Shown here: piece by piece, positions 1-15,138 of the stretch
Layout: each line of letters starts with the position of its first letter
How positions within the stretch are numbered: position 1 is the first letter of the stretch
Assembly: GCA_038380795.1 (NCBI GenBank)
Contig: CM076259.1
Coordinates: 79,705,224 to 79,769,223, forward strand
From: Pyrocephalus nanus
Lineage: Eukaryota; Chordata; Aves; Passeriformes; Tyrannidae
Direction of reading: 5' to 3'
Length of the DNA stretch: 64,000 bases
Made by a program: the position numbers and the translations under genes
Notes under the pieces: model-generated
Databases searched by the model: none
The model's input: the letters and a program-made list of their open reading frames with translations, nothing else
What the model was told of the DNA's origin: nothing

Positions 1-3000
1 CTGAATATCAAACTGGAGTAGCTGCAAGAAAAACACCCTCCACTTTCATGGGTTTAAAGAAGGTAGGACTTCTTGTCAAATGAAAGCTGAACTTTAATGC
101 TCTCAAATGTAAAGCCTCCTTATTATTTACATAGCTGTAGCTTTGAGTAGCCTTTGCAATCCACCTCTCTCTTTATGACACTTCTAATCTTTAAAGGAAT
201 TAATTCAGTCAGAACAGAGAAATCAATAGCATGTGATTAAGTGCATCACTGCCTGCCTGCCCTGTTAAATGATGAGTCACATTCAATAGTATCAAGATCT
301 CTTTAAAAGCTGATTGTCATGCAATCAACTTAGGTGATCCTCCAGAACACCTATATCCCACTACAGCAATAGGTCTGCCATTTTCAACAATGAAATTCAT
401 TAAAGCATTAGAACTATTTCTTGACATCACACTCAAAGACAGAACTAACTCCTGGAAGAGAAAACAAATTATTAACAGTCACAGACAGGCTACTGTCACT
501 GAGGAAATCAAAAGAATAATAGAAGTCTGTTATTACTTTGGAAGTAGAAAAAAAGAGAGTAATTGTCATTGACAATTTTTTATCTTTTGCAATGTACCTG
601 AGTAATATGGAAATGAAGCCACAAGCAGAGAAAGATCCACCTTTGCTCTTCTTTGTGGAGAGCTTTAGCTCTACAGATCAAAGCATAATTATGTTACTTG
701 ATCTGATTACCTACAAGGGAAGAGGCAAATGCATAAAGTGATGGCTATAAATGCTGAGATGGGAATAAAGCAGAAAGATGGAAAGAAATCCTGTTGGCAT
801 TATTGATCCTCACCAATGGGCATAGCCAAGCCAAAGCCAGTTATATAGGTCAAGACACCTTTATGATTTCTTTGTCTCTCTCTTCCCTTCTCTACAAGGT
901 ACAAATCCAACCTGTCATCATATTTCTTGTCAGAGCCTGAACTAGAAAAACAGTTATGGCTTTTCTCTCTTTTTTTCAGAAATTACAACTGTAGGAATGA
1001 AGCTGTGACATACAACAGCAAATTTTCCTCAAAGCCATCCAAAAGCCCCTAAAATATAGAATTTTTTTTATCTGAAGCAATCACCACTATTGCAGTTGCA
1101 GACTCAAAAAGATTCCTTCTAGTCTTTAGCACTGGTTTATGCCTCCATAGTTCTATAACTTTCTGTGAATAAATCACAGTCCTTAGTCTTGTTACCATTA
1201 AGGTTTCTATGGAATACTCTTTTCTTCTTTGGAAACCAATGACAGAATAAAGATTTTATATACACCCACATGGACAGAAACACATTTTTTGGTTTACTGA
1301 ATATATTCACCTCCTCTATGAGAGAAATATTAAAAAAGCGCCTGATCATAGAAAACTATATGAGAACAGAGAAGGTGACTTTCATGCTGCCTGCATGTTT
1401 TCAAACACTCCTCAGCACTACTGTCGTGTTTTGGAGCATTATAATCAGGTTTCCATAGGTAGAGGTGTATACAGCCTGAGATATGCTAGCTTTGAGTCCT
1501 CTGAAGAGCTTCAGCTCTACATTTCATCTGTGTGACCTCAACAAAATCAATGTTCATGTGCTTCGCTAATTGCTGATCATTTTCTCAAAAGCAAGCAACA
1601 CTGAACCAACAACAGCTACTTGTTTGATCTTCCTCTCCAATCACTGGGGAAGATGGAAATACATCTAGTCTTCACCCTTTCTCAAAAGAATAACAATGAA
1701 TTATAGACACAGCAGCTTGCAAGTGGATAAAAAAAAGAGGTTGCAATTTTTCATGAATAATAAAATAATGAAGAACCGAGGGATATTATATAAGTATACA
1801 GGTGCAAAAAATTTTTAGCAACAGAGCCTGACTTTGACTGGATAATACAATAAAAATGGTAATATTAAAAAAGGAAAAGTAGCTACAGCAATAGGAGAGA
1901 TGAAAATCAGAAATACATCATTTTCCAGAAAGGAAATTAAGCAGCATAATACTCATGCTTTGTTTAGGGGCCTGCTGTGTAAGATAGTGCTTCAGCAACA
2001 CAGCATTGTTAACTTTAAGAGTTGTTTTGACATCTTTTAACTCTGTGCAAGACTACAATATTTAGCAGTATTTCAAATATTAACAATGTAACTGAAAGAA
2101 ATTAAAATTAAGAATCCAAATTTAATGAGTATGTAGAAAAATATATGTCAATAACAAGCAAAAAGCCTCATACTAATTTCAAAGTGTTGGTTACTGAATA
2201 TATAGGTTTGCTAAACAATAATAATGGGAAATATATTTAGTGTTGGAAGTCTTTAAGTAACTAGGAAAAAAAAGTTTTAGAAGAATAGAGTACTAAGCAT
2301 TATGCCACTTTCATAAAACAGTGGGTATTGTATGTCCTCTACAAGTTTTGATTATGTCATAAAATGCTACAGATGTATTAAACATTTAGAATCATCATAA
2401 ACATTTGGCTATTGCCATTACAATAAACAGACTACTGCTATGAATATTTAAAACATAATCAGTATGTATGTAATGAAATTAAATCTGACATTTACAGTAT
2501 TGCATGACCTTAAGGCAATGCAGGCAAATGACTTGCAATGTACCTGAAAGCTGCTTACCTGTCAATAAATTGTAAGATTGCATGAGCTTTGAAAAGAAAC
2601 AGAGACATTCAGAGTCTGAAACAACTGGAAGACAGTATAAAAAAATATATATACCATTTTTCAGACTTTCCTTCTATCCCTGTAAAGACTGTTGGCAATG
2701 CTCACTTACGTGCTTTAAATTAGAGAGAATGATGGACATAATATTAATAAATTACAATACATGCAATGCTTTGGCTGTGAGTGTACCCTGCATAAACAAA
2801 GTGTATACAAAGTAATTTCATTTCTTCAGAGATCATGACATTTATAAATTACTCTCTTGTAAAATGAGATTAAGGTTGCTAAATGACCCGCACAGGCACA
2901 TTTTACTCTAAAATGAGATCCATAACTCACAACATGATATTGGTATATGGATATCCATACAATACACTGATCCTTTACACTCCAGTGGGTTTCCAATAGC

Positions 3001-4395
3001 AGTGATGACTTCTGTCATCTTTTCTTTGTACCTTTCCTCGGTCATAGAAATATAGCATAGCAGCATTTCCAGAAAGAGATTTTGCAAAACACACTCACAA
3101 GTGATGCACAGAACCCCTTAGGCATTGTTCCTCCTTCTCAAGCAATGAATGTGCCACCCAGACACAAGTTATTTCACAGATGCAGCAAAACAATATAAAT
3201 TTAAATTTAAGAAAAAAAAAAATACACATCATGGTGTGAAGGCAAGAAGCTGAAGTCCTCAGAAAACTATCCAAACCCATGCACTTTAATAAATTGTTGG
3301 CATTTGTCTGTATTAGAATGGCATTATCCTACTCAAATCAAAAGCAAAAGGCTTTGCAAAAGCCATTGTATAAATACAGCAAAATATTGCATCACTTCTG
3401 AGCACATCATCCAACACGTATTTATGCTTTCAGTACCACTGTGAGGTAGAAAGGTGTCCTCCTCATATTGTAGGTGGGGATCTAAGAGAGCTGATTTGCT
3501 TATCCCAACCTTCTGGGAAATCTGCAGACATAAGAATAATGTGCTTTGCCTCTGCAGTGCCAGCTACCATCCTTTGTATTACATCTAGCATAATTCCTGA
3601 CATTTAAATTTGAAAATTCAGTACAAAATATGTGACAATCCACATTAAAAATAGCAGTGTAGCACACGAACAGAGGTGCATGAATAATGAATAATAGTTA
3701 TAAGAGGTAAGCAAGGGGCTTTTCTTCTTTTCTCAACATAACAGCAGAAAACCTTGAGAACTTGACCTAAAGAAGAATAAGACATAAATCTGCTAGGCAG
3801 CTATGAATATATGTAATAAAGTGCTTTTTAAGGACTTGGGAAATTCTTATCATTATTCTGACCTCAAGAGGGTCAGTATTGATATGTCCTGGCAATGAAA
3901 CAAGTCTACTGTCTTGGTTTTTGAACACTAAAGAGCTTCCCTGATGAAGCAGGTAAGACTTGGACAGAATAGATTTCTCCCGAGCTAAAATATGTATCAA
4001 ATTCTTGGCTATTCACATAAGACTCATAAATGGTTCCATGCTTTCTAAGAGCTTTGGGAAATGTAATGGTTTGAAGGAATCTACACAAAGTCTATTAAAT
4101 TTTAAGTATGGGAAGAAAGAGCTCCTTCTCACAGTCATCAACCCTAACTATGATTTCTAAAGAGTATCAATAAAAAGTTCAATAAAACATTATCACTTAT
4201 ACAGGTTTCTTACCTTAGACTTTGGCGAAGTAGTAACTGCATCTCTTTGTTTGGATAGATGCCATAGGAAAAGTGAGTATAATAAAACTGAATATTTTGG
4301 TCAGTTCTCTTCTGCAAATGTTCCTTGATTCTCTTTTCGGAAATATAGAGGAGACTGTAATACTATCAACTCTGCTGGCATGACTAAGATTGATA
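1..4395. other. Non-coding intron, nothing recognised
   Basis: AT-rich with no repeat family, RNA gene or exon that I recognise. The small frames here lack protein-like composition and splice-bounded structure. Confidence 0.7.
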
Positions 4396-4876
4396 CAGTG
4401 GGGAGGTTTTGGTCACCACGATATAAAAAAGATATTAAGCCATTAGAGAGCATCCAAAGGACAACGAAGATAGTGAAGGACCTTGAGGGGAAGTCGTATG
4501 AGGAGGACTGAGGACCTGGAGAAGAGGAGACTGAGAGGAGACCTCATTGCAGTTACTACTTCCTTGTGAGGGAAAGAGGAGGGGCAGACACTGATCTCTT
4601 CTCTGTGGTGACCAGTGACAGGACCCAAGAGAATGGCCTGAAGTTGTGTCAGGGCAGGTTTAGGTTAGATATTAGAAAAAGGTTCTTCACCCAGAGGGTG
4701 GTTGGGCACTGAAACAGGCTCTCCAGGCAAGTGGTCACAGCACCAAGGCTTACAGAGTTCAAGAAGCATCTCAGGCACATGGTGTGACTGTTGGGGAAGG
4801 TCCTGTACAGGCCTAAGGGCTGGGCTTGATGATACTTGTGGGTCCCTTCCAGCTCAGTATATTCCATGATTCTGTG
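4396..4876 (+). mobile_element. CR1 LINE, 5'-truncated 3' end
   Basis: The sequence follows the CR1 3' region: a 'gagcatccaaaggacaacga' segment, then 'gaggagactgagaggagacc', 'ttcttcacccagagggtggt' and a tail ending in 'ccatgattctgtg'. Remnants of the reverse transcriptase end are broken. The 'tgggcttgatgatacttgtg' tail is close to the copies at 15.7 and 55.9 kb, so they probably belong to one subfamily. The 5' truncation is typical of CR1. Confidence 0.93.
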
Positions 4877-7339
4877 TTAATTCACCCTTTTTTTCTGCAA
4901 GTATTTTCTGCATAGCTGGATTTACTATACTCTCTAGACACAAAGGATGCTGTGTTTCCCAAATCTCAGAAGTTCTTTTTTCCCGAACATGCAGGCTAGG
5001 TCTCAGAGTTATCAGAAAGTAGTTTGTTGGGGGCAGGTTGTGGTCTGAATTTATTTTTATGGTATTGTGATTCAAATATATAATCCAGTATGATAACAAA
5101 ACTTCACGAATTCCAAACACCAAAATACCCCACTCTGCAATGGGATGTATTCCAGTGTTTGACCCGAAATGTACATTATCTATCTGAACTGTGGGAAACA
5201 GAGGCATTTACAAAATTGTTGTATAACATATGTGGAGGCCCACTTTTTAAAATAAAATCCAAATTCTATTAGTTGACATGTTAAATAAGTATTCTGCTGT
5301 TATAACAGTACATTGAGAAATACCCACAAGATTCGAGACAGCAAATAAGCATCCCAAAAGGCTACTGTAAATATTGCCTACATATAGAGTAAGTAATATA
5401 CCAGTTGTAGTACACAGTACATCACACTGCAATTATACATAATCAAAACTATAGACTTCTGCATACTGTACTCCCAAACTTGACTTTCTCTTCTTGATTA
5501 ACTTCTATGACAACATCAAACTAGTACTTTAAATTCCAGTCCTTGAATCTTTAGGGGAAACAATCTTGATTCACATGCAGCAATGATCCTGAAATCAAGA
5601 GTCTAAAATTTTTCATCAAGTCATGAAATTTCCAGATAACTTGCTCAGTTAAGCAGGCAAGTATTTGCTAATAAGAATTGCCTTTATCATCAGCTTTATC
5701 ATCAGATCTACAAACAGCTGTACTTGAAACCAAGCTTTGGCTTCATTGCATTAAACTTTGTTCAACACTCCTCTTTCCAACACAAGAACTGGTAATGACA
5801 CACAGTGTTTAAATCCCTTTCAATTTTTCCTGTCATATTTTATTCCAACAACATAAACTGTGATATTGCAAGATACTGAGTGTTACAAAGTTCTGTGTGA
5901 CTTTTACTCCTATGAATGTCAATAAGAGTTCAGTTTCTTATAAAACTGGGATGATATTCCCTATCTTCTGTGAACAAATAATCCATGAAAACAAACAAAA
6001 TAATCTAACGTTGCATTAAGTATACTTCAATGGCAAAGTTTCAAAGTCTTCTATCAGGCATTGGCAATTTCTGTAAATATTTCTTCCAGCCATAAAGTGA
6101 AAGTTATTACAGATCTGCAACTCAGCAGGCAAATTCCCACATCTAGTGTCTTTCTTATAGGTCACAAGCTTGAAGCTAAGTACACAGAAATTTTAAGGAC
6201 CTGTTATGAACTGTAGCAGACTTTGCATGAAGTGCTGCACAGAATCAACCTTCTTCAGATCACTCTTTTTTGATGTGAAGACATCAGCAAGTTTGCAATA
6301 GCCTTTATCCTTTATGATCTCTGCCCTTACACCTAAGCCATACTGAAACAGACATAGATGCAAATGTACTTTTATCTATACTTCTCGATACTTTAAAAGA
6401 ATTTAATGTAGAATTTTCAAATATATCTGATTTTCCAGAGAGCATACTATCAGTACAATCACTTAAACTGTTGCTAACTGCATCATTATTATCTTAATAC
6501 TAGCCTAAAAGATTTCTGCTTACTGCAATGCATTGAATCAAGTCTATGTAAGGCTGGATATCTCACTTATTTAAGATAAACAACTGTGCCGAGAAATAAA
6601 AAGGAAAATAGTATTTATAAAAATGTGAACACAGAAAAATACGATTGTGTAATAAAAAAGAAAGACTTCTATACAAAATTTTTGGCATTCAGGTACATGT
6701 AAGTATTACTTTCAGTTAATCACATCATCACGTTATTCAGAAAAATATATAAATCAGCTATAATGGAGATGTAGCCATTTCATGGACTCTGATATATAAA
6801 TGATATCTTTAAGCAAGGCAAAATACTTCTTGCGGAATTTAACTGAACTTAGGAACTCTATGTAGAGTGAAAAAGAGAAATTTCACTGGAATGCATAAAA
6901 GGAATAAAATCCTAACACCTGAATGACACCTGACATAAATCTAAAGAAAAAAATCCCAGGTTTATAAGTGCCTTATTTAAATAAAGAATTGATTTTATTT
7001 TCTTTGTGCCTGATGGCCAAAGCTGTGAGCATCTCTTGATGTGTCTACCTGTTGAATTATTTATATTGTAAGTATAATATTATGAAAACAGTGCCTAAAG
7101 CAAAGAATGCTTTGCAACAGAACCATATATATATTCATCTGAAAGCCAACACTCTTGATTACTTATTTCAAACAAAATACAGTTTAAATGAGCTCAAGGG
7201 GGAATAATATCTGTGCCTGATAAGTAAGAAAAAAAAAAGTAAGTGCAACCAAATGCAGTGACTGCCAACATGTGAGAGCTTTCTAACTGAAATATAGAAC
7301 AAATTGTCTCCTACTGCTTCCAATTACTAAGAATGGGAT

Positions 7340-7361
7340 AAAAAAAAAAAAAAAAAAAAAA
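7340..7361. repeat. Poly(A), 22 bases
   Basis: Uninterrupted A run in intron 1, with no recognisable element attached. Confidence 0.95.
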
Positions 7362-7749
7362 GGTAAGAAATAATAATCCAGCACTGTCTGTTGGCAAAAA
7401 CGACCTGTCAGATCTATGACAGTCTGACAGCATTTTGAAAAACCCTGAGATTTTTCCAAGTCATGCCAAGATCTAGTTCATCCCTCAGCAGCATAGTCCC
7501 AACATGAACCATTTACTATAAGGAAGAGGCTGTACTGAATTTGAAATTCACACAGCACTGTTGGTGTGCTCCACACTCCCAGAAGTCCCATGGCCAAAGC
7601 TGTGTGCCAGGGTACCTCTGGAGAACCCCTCCTGCTGTGTGGACAAAGGGTCCTCCAGCATCTGGTGCTGCCCTCACATAGGAGATTGTGCTACCACCCG
7701 CAGGAACACTAAAAGGAGTAATCACTGCTGATCACTGATTAGGATTACA

Positions 7750-7893
7750 GTGTAATCTGGAATGGAAGGGACCTCATAAGGTTTCTAGTCCAACCTTAGA
7801 CCCACCACACTGCAGGGTCAGCTCCAAGGTCATACCAAGTTGCTCAGGGCAGTTATCTCTAGGATACTTCCAAGAAGGGAGACTGCATAACCT
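7750..7893 (-). mobile_element. CR1 LINE fragment, old
   Basis: Contains 'ggaagggacctcataagg', 'gggtcagctcca' and 'ccaagttgctcagggc', which are the reverse complement of a CR1 3' end. It is more diverged and shorter than the other copies. The start of the similarity is approximate. Confidence 0.75.
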
Positions 7894-9513
7894 CCTGCCT
7901 TTGAGTTTAGGCACAAAGTGGGTGCTCACAATTAGCAACCAGCCTGAACTTTATTACCCATACACACATCACATGCACTTTGAGCCCTCAAAAAAAAACA
8001 AGGATTGGCCTTTTCCTTCCCCCTCTGTGCTGCACTATTTCAGTAGTGGAGATGCACACACTGTGTGCTGGATGAATCACAGTGTATGAATCCCCCTTGC
8101 CCCTCAGATATAGTAAATGCAGCTCTGCCCCAGCACCAAAACTGCCTTTTGACAGTAGTACCTTATTAACTGTAAGTTCAGGAGAAAGGGAAATCTTGAA
8201 CTCACCTGAGTTACATGTTCATTAAAAAAAAAAATTAAAAAAATTAAAATCAATATTAATCATGTCTTTGGAGGCTGTCCTCTAGTGAGCAATTTTTAAA
8301 GCAGCTTCCATGGATGATTTCATGTGCTCAGGTGTGACTCTTTTGGTATGACTCTCAGGAACTGATTATTTTCACTGTCTCTTAGAGAATTAAATCAGCA
8401 AGAGACAATGACAAAGAGAATCAGGTCCTTATTTACCAAATATCTATAAAAGCTTTATTTAATATAAAAGAAAACAAGACTTGTCGTAAACTTGTTTACA
8501 TAACAGTTTTTTTCTACTGAATAAAGCAAAAGAAATATACAATAGAATATTCATAACACAACTAAAATATTAGTATGCTACCAGTTTTTTTTATGACAGT
8601 CACATAAGGGACATAAGGTTAAGGCATTAACAGAGAAACTATTTTGTCTGTGGTTAAGGGCTCCAACATGCAGTCTGAAAGGTCTCTTTGCTTATGTCAG
8701 CTGCACTTTACTATAATGGTCATGACTTCCCTCTGTTTAAGACTAGTTATTCCAGAATATATTAAATCAAACTCAAAGTCTTGGCACACTGCCCAACAAG
8801 ATCCCTGCATTTAAGAAAAATGCAGGCTTTTGAAGTTCAAAATTAGGGCTTCAACGTTTTTGATGACTCCTTCTTGTAATCCTATTCATTTGTTTTCCAG
8901 TATTGTCTCAGCTATGGATGAAGGCTGCTCTGTTCTACGACTTTTCACCTAGCTATATAAAGAAGATATCTTTCCCAACAATTAATGCAAATGCAAAAGC
9001 AAAGGCAGACAAAAAGAAGAGGTTTGCCATGTAGACTTCATGCAAGAGTAATTAAGCCTGGGAATTAAAATAGAGATTTCAGTTTCTCCCTAAGGAAGTC
9101 ATCCTTGAAGAGGGACTTGCACAAAGGTTACCCTTCTTCTTCTAATTGCATGAACAGAAAATTTTATATAAAGACTTTTTTAATTATAACTACACTCATT
9201 CCTTTCAACTCTGCAGTTGTACACACTTATAAATGTAAATTCAATAAGGCTCATCCTCCTCTTTCAATTCTTACCAGATATGAATAGCTAATCTGAAAAC
9301 TCACCTTTTAATTGCACTCTTGACATGTCAAACAATGTACAGGTATTGTGTTCAAAGGCAGCAGTGCATAATCAAGCTGTACAGAACCATAAAGACTACC
9401 TTCTGCCATATAGCTCTATATATGCTCTGCTGATGGCACACATAATCACACTAAATTCTTTGTACTGCCTTCCAGACTGGATTTGAAAAGATGATGCATA
9501 AACATACATGCAT

Positions 9514-9577
9514 ATGTGTGTGTGTGTGTGTATGCGTGTGTGTGTGTCTGTGTGTGTGTTTGCATGTGCATATATGT
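9514..9577. repeat. (TG)n microsatellite, interrupted
   Basis: TG tract with TATGCG, TCTG and TTTGCA interruptions. The 66-codon minus-strand frame over it (His/Thr-rich) is the repeat translated and is not a gene. Confidence 0.97.
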
Positions 9578-12500
9578 ACAGAGAGAGCAGCAGCACAAAA
9601 GACAGGTGGATATTGATTTGTCTAGAGAAATTAGGACAGTAGAGTTTACTTGATTTTCCTTACTAAACTGAAACGGTGTTTCATTTATTTCTTAGCTGGA
9701 GTCCTGCACTTCCCTAGGATGTCTGCACTTTCATCACCACTCACCAGCAGATCAGCAACTTAATCTACACAGAAGAGTGAATACCAAGTGACACATCTTA
9801 ACAGAGCATATCTCCATACCCATTTCAATCATTAGATTTGGTTCCAGATTACATACATTTTCCATGCAATATCAGGTTCAAGACCCTAATACCTATTTTT
9901 AAAGATCTCAATGGCTGAGCATCAAGATATATAATTGTTTAAAAGCAGTGAGGATGTGGCAAACAGTCTCACCCTTCTGGCAGAATGGAACTTTCTACAG
10001 TAAAGTTAATCTCAGTAAGTTGCATCAACATCAAAGAGGGAGCTCACCTTTCACTTCAAATGTAGGCACTTGAATCAAATGCATTTCTTTAAATCTTCTC
10101 TAACAACCCACATGCCACTTTCTGAGAAGTCAGAACAGTTAATTTGGCACCATACAATTCTTATGTTAGAAAAAAGATTAAATGGCTAATATCATAATGT
10201 CTATTATATATTATTATATTGTATTAATTATATCAGTAATATATTTATTTATTGTCATAGTAAGCATTAGTATTATTTTATGTTTTTTATCAAAAGAATG
10301 AAATTTAAAGAGGCAACTGTTTCTGTACAAAATAAGTGTCAAGCACAAGACAAGTTTGTGGTCAGTCACCCTTCCTTACTCCACAAATGCTTTGCTTTGT
10401 CCAGGTACAATAACTGATAAATATTGTTTTCCTATGGGAAGAACATGGTAAATTAGCTATAGGTTTTGTATGCAACTACAGCTTTTCTGTATCTTGTACG
10501 TGCCCATCCACGTGTGCCCATGTTCACAGACCAAAGAACTAGTAGAGTAGTTGGGGATGTATTCACTACCTAAATACTGACTAATTTTTTTACCATGGCA
10601 GTCTAAGCCAACTAATCTTAGTTAAGACACACTGGTTTCTGGGGCCAAGAGAGCTCCTATAGCACCTGACTCCCCTTGTTTCCCAAAGACCGAAAAATCC
10701 ACTACCCAGCTAGAACTGCATCAAATGAGTCTTCTTGGGTACAAACTCGGAGCAAGAATCACACTCTCACTGCTGGTTGCACATACTGACTGCCCTGCTC
10801 CATCTGATCTTATGCCATTATAATATATTAAAGTCTCTCTGTTTTTCAGAGAAGGTTTACCAAGATGTTTTGAACTCACCTTCTTTCTACACAGTGGATT
10901 AGAAAGCTTTTCGCGGTACAAAATGAAACAAATGATCCTTGCTATTTCACTTTCTTTTCATTTAATCCTCAATTCACAAAATTGGGTCACTTTCAATGGT
11001 ATTACCACATGAAACAGTAAGGAATAATAATAGCCAGCAATTAAGTCAAATTTAGCACTTATTACTCAACAAGAATTGCCTAGGAACAGAACATGTGTTC
11101 CATAAATGCATTCATTGTTCGAAATTCTTTTGAGCATGTTTTATGCATCTGTGTCCTCTCCTTCAGATATTTAATAAGCTGCTCATTGTAAAAGAAAGTA
11201 TCAGAAGCTGGATACTCACAACTCAAAATTAAAGTTAATTTGACAGATCTTCAGCTTAATGTGTCTTTGGCTGATTACACAAGCATAGCTCATCTGATCT
11301 GCAGCATGTCCATTCAGGAGTCTGAATTCCATATTTACTTTCCATTAATATTCTCCACTAATTATTTAAAAAAAAATGTTTTTCTAACTACTTCCATAAG
11401 TAACCTGTGTTCTCCTAAACAGATTCAAGTTACCTACTGCAGGAAATATGAGTGAAACAGCTTCTCTGAGCTCTGTTCTGTCTTTGAGCACAAACCCAAG
11501 TACCCATATACACTTGAAATCTGACTATAAAGTTCCAAAGAAGAAAAATAAAGTGTGTTTGACATGAAATTAGGATAATTCTGCTTCTCTTCTGTTTGTG
11601 TAAATGAAAATGTGAGCTACTGTCTTGCCATGACACACACTTGGCGTCAATAAATTCATAGCAAATACATAAGTGATCCATTTTGTATTCATCAGCTTTA
11701 ATATGCTGTCTGCCCTCAAAGACCCTTTTAAAACATGTACAAGGGCTGCAGTGCCAGTCGTGATTTTCTGGATCATTTCTTTTTTCAAGCCGTAATATAA
11801 CCACACACCTACTACAAACTGAGGTTTTACATCTCTCTCTTTTTAATTTCAATTATAACTTGCAAAAAAATTCAACATTCCTTTACAATACAAATCATTC
11901 AGGTAGAACACTCACTACGTTATCAAAATAGAAAGTGAGCAGTTAGAACAGGCACACTGTATTTATAACATCCTTTGACTGTATCCATCTTTAGTTTCCC
12001 AGCACAGACAATCAAGTCTTTATGTTAGAAATAGTCTTCAAATCTTTGGTCTTTAAGTTAAAATTAGCACTTGAAAACATTCACACTTCAGGAATTATAA
12101 CTCGAGCAACAAATCTCACCACTACAGTTGCAACATGTGACAACTCTCCTCTGCAACACCCGAAAAGCCGACATAATGGGATGTTCCCTACTAGGTAGAG
12201 ACTCAGGAGGCATAACAGCTCCAGGCTGGGCATAAGATGGGCTCTGAGCCTGGCATGAGAGCATGGTTCTGCAGATGCTGTACTACCCATCCAGCCTCCA
12301 CCCCACAGGCTTGGGGGAGCAGTGTCAGGTTGAAGATGACTATACCACAAGGCAATGAAGACAATCTACCTTGGGGCCCATCTCCAGCCCATAAGATGTT
12401 TCAGTCTCCAGCCCTCATCCCATAACTCAGTTCACAACCATGCAAAACAAGAGTGCAATAAGCAGACAGATCAGATTTGGTATTTGTGCTTTGCACAAAT

Positions 12501-15138
12501 GCAGAAGGCATCACGCTGGTGCACAGCAGTAAAGAAGTCAGCCTAGCATTACTCCAAGTTGTTTACCATGTAGCTCTCACTCCCACATATTTTCAGACTG
12601 CTAAAAATGACAAGTTTTCCTCATTTCAGTTGGTTCTACTGGCTGTCTACCATGGTTTGAATTTTCCAATCTGACCACTGAACCTGAGGCCATGGTATCT
12701 GTCTTCCAGACATCATTTGGCACAAACCAAATCACTTGTATTTGCAAAATCTCTGTACAGACTATGCTGGCTTGCATAGTCATTCATCAGAACTTACTAA
12801 AGGTAATAATACTGGCTAACTAAGATTTGCTCTTGTCTTGAATTAAAAATATGTAACAGAATAATGAATATAACAGAAAAATTAATGAGAGCATATCTGT
12901 CTTCTAAATGCAATAAATTTGTGCATAGGATTGTTAATATCAATAGACTAATATCCAGAAGGGGAAGTTAGGTATTTTGTCAAAAATCAAAAATAATGAA
13001 GGATCAAATTAATAAAGGTATAGCTACCTCTTTGGCACTTAATTATCACAGAAATGGATAAATACTCTAAAATGCTTTATTGAGTCTCATTTTCTTTCAA
13101 TTTGCAAATTTTCTCAAATTATAGCATTACCAGCTCCACAAGATTATAACCCACAAAAGCAAAATCAGTCACAACACTGATTAGTGTAGTCCTATCTTGG
13201 CTTTACCCATTCTTTGGAAGGGTCATCTCTTTTTGGTTTGAGGGGTTTGGGGAAAGCCTTCCACAGAGGTCTCCATATTTCTGCTTCTGTGAAACGGCAG
13301 GAGAACTTCCACTGCCTCCTTCCTGCATGTTCTGCCACCTGTTGCCCCCCAAGGCCATGATAGAGATGAATTCTATCATTGGGCACTGCTTTTGCCCAGC
13401 TTTCCATCTCTTTAAAAAATTCTGCCCTCCTGTTCCTCCACACAGTGCGCCCAATTCAAGGACAAGATAACCAGCTCTCTTAACCCATGGATATTATTTC
13501 CAAAATTTTCTTACCCCTTTCCACACCTCACCTTTTCCCCTCTGGGATCTGATTACATGCACATGGGTAGCAAAACAGGGAAATACAGAGATTCTAGGCA
13601 TCTGCTACATGTTCTCTTTTCTTCTCTTTCTCCCATTTCACCCTACGTAAAAGGAAAGAATGAGGATGAGGAGATACAGCAGACTTCTTCATTTGCCCCA
13701 CACGCACTCCTGGGACAGCAGAAACGGGTGCAGGCTGTGCAACACCTGCCTCAGCTGAAAGCATTCTTCATGACAGTCCAAAGCCATCTTCCACTCTCCT
13801 GCACTGGCAGCCATCCCACCCTCTGCAGCCAGCACTGAAGCAGAACTGCTGAGCTGTCAGCAAGTTCTCACAAGAGGCCAATTTTTACGCCGCATAATTG
13901 TAGCAAAAAAAAGAAAAAAAAAATCATGAGAGTTGGCAACCCGTGTTAAATTTGCATGCATATCTGATTAGCTGTGTCTTTATAAAACACAGTCTTACAA
14001 AATATTGCAAAATTATTCATTTTATTTTTTTTAAAGTATGGATTGAATTCTGTCAAAATATAAAGCCTGTTTTCTTCTTCCTTCCCTCCCTCCAAGTGAG
14101 TATAATCCAATTTTCCTTTGAAACTGTAACATTTTATTTCACATTGCTTGGGAGTTATGAGCAAAAAGAGAAAAACAGTAATAGGAGTGAAAAAGGAATT
14201 TGCCAGTTTCATCTTTATTTAAGCAGCCAGAGAATGAAAAAGAACACTTCCCTTCCACCTACTTCTCCGGAAAATATCTAGAAGAGAAGGCTTCAAACTG
14301 GTTAATCAAAGCCTATGGAAGTCAATCTCAGGGGCATTTTTATATAACCCCTACATGCCCTTAGCCTGAGTTCAAAGTACTGGGATCACCATATAGGAAA
14401 GGAGTCAGGATGTTACAGATCTAGGCACAGATGGGAGACCTGCTCTGGCTCACCTACATAGCTGGTGTCAAAAGGCCAAAAAAGTAATTGCCATCCAGGC
14501 TAGAATGTAAGAGCTGTAGTGAACTTGGATAAGATTTTCATGTTTGCCAGGCTGATTGGGTTATACTTTTTGCAACTGGAAACCAGGACACTGGGGGAAG
14601 ATTGAGGTAGGAGAGCTCGAGGTCACTTTTCCGACCCTGAAGAAGAATTTGGATCTGATGTGCTGCTGTTTCACCTTTACCTGGGAAGGCCTGAATGACA
14701 AGTGTTGTATTTTAGGCTGTGGCCAGGGCTGCCAAACATCCATTTCATATGGCATTCTCAGCTCACAATTCAGCCCCTTGCACCCAGTGGTCATGTGGGA
14801 CCACCCAACCCATTCAATTTCCCCAATGAAGTCAAGTAAGGAAGAACAAACACTTTCACCTCAGGAGGAAGGACGCAGTCTTCATCTTTACCTGTCAAGC
14901 TACTGCACATGACAATACTCTTCAAATCCAGCTCAACCGCACCTCAGAAATTTCTTCCTAGTCAGGCATGAGAAAGCCCTCTTCAGCCATCTTCCCAGTC
15001 ACTGAGCCCTCACAATAGTCAGAAGCTTCTAGAAAGACACAACCACCTATCTTCATCTCACATTCACTCCACCTTCCTCAGTGCCTTCCTGGCACCCATG
15101 GCTCCTATGGCTTAATGAGCAGACTCTCCAGCACATGT
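9578..15138. other. Non-coding intron with two slightly GC-richer patches
   Basis: Nothing identified. The patches at about 12150-12420 and 13190-13460 are more GC-rich than their surroundings and carry overlapping minus-strand frames, but they match no family I know. The 140-codon minus frame at 11430-11852 has irregular Cys/His/Arg composition and is covered by a second frame; I take it as chance. Confidence 0.6.
10198..10265. repeat. AT-rich low-complexity tract
   Basis: About 70 bases of nearly pure A and T made of TATTAT and ATATTT variants, with no regular unit. Confidence 0.85.

Noticed and set aside
11430..11852. 140-codon minus-strand open frame, Cys/His-rich
   Set aside because: The spacing of Cys and His fits no zinc-finger pattern I know, and another frame overlaps it. 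Likely chance.
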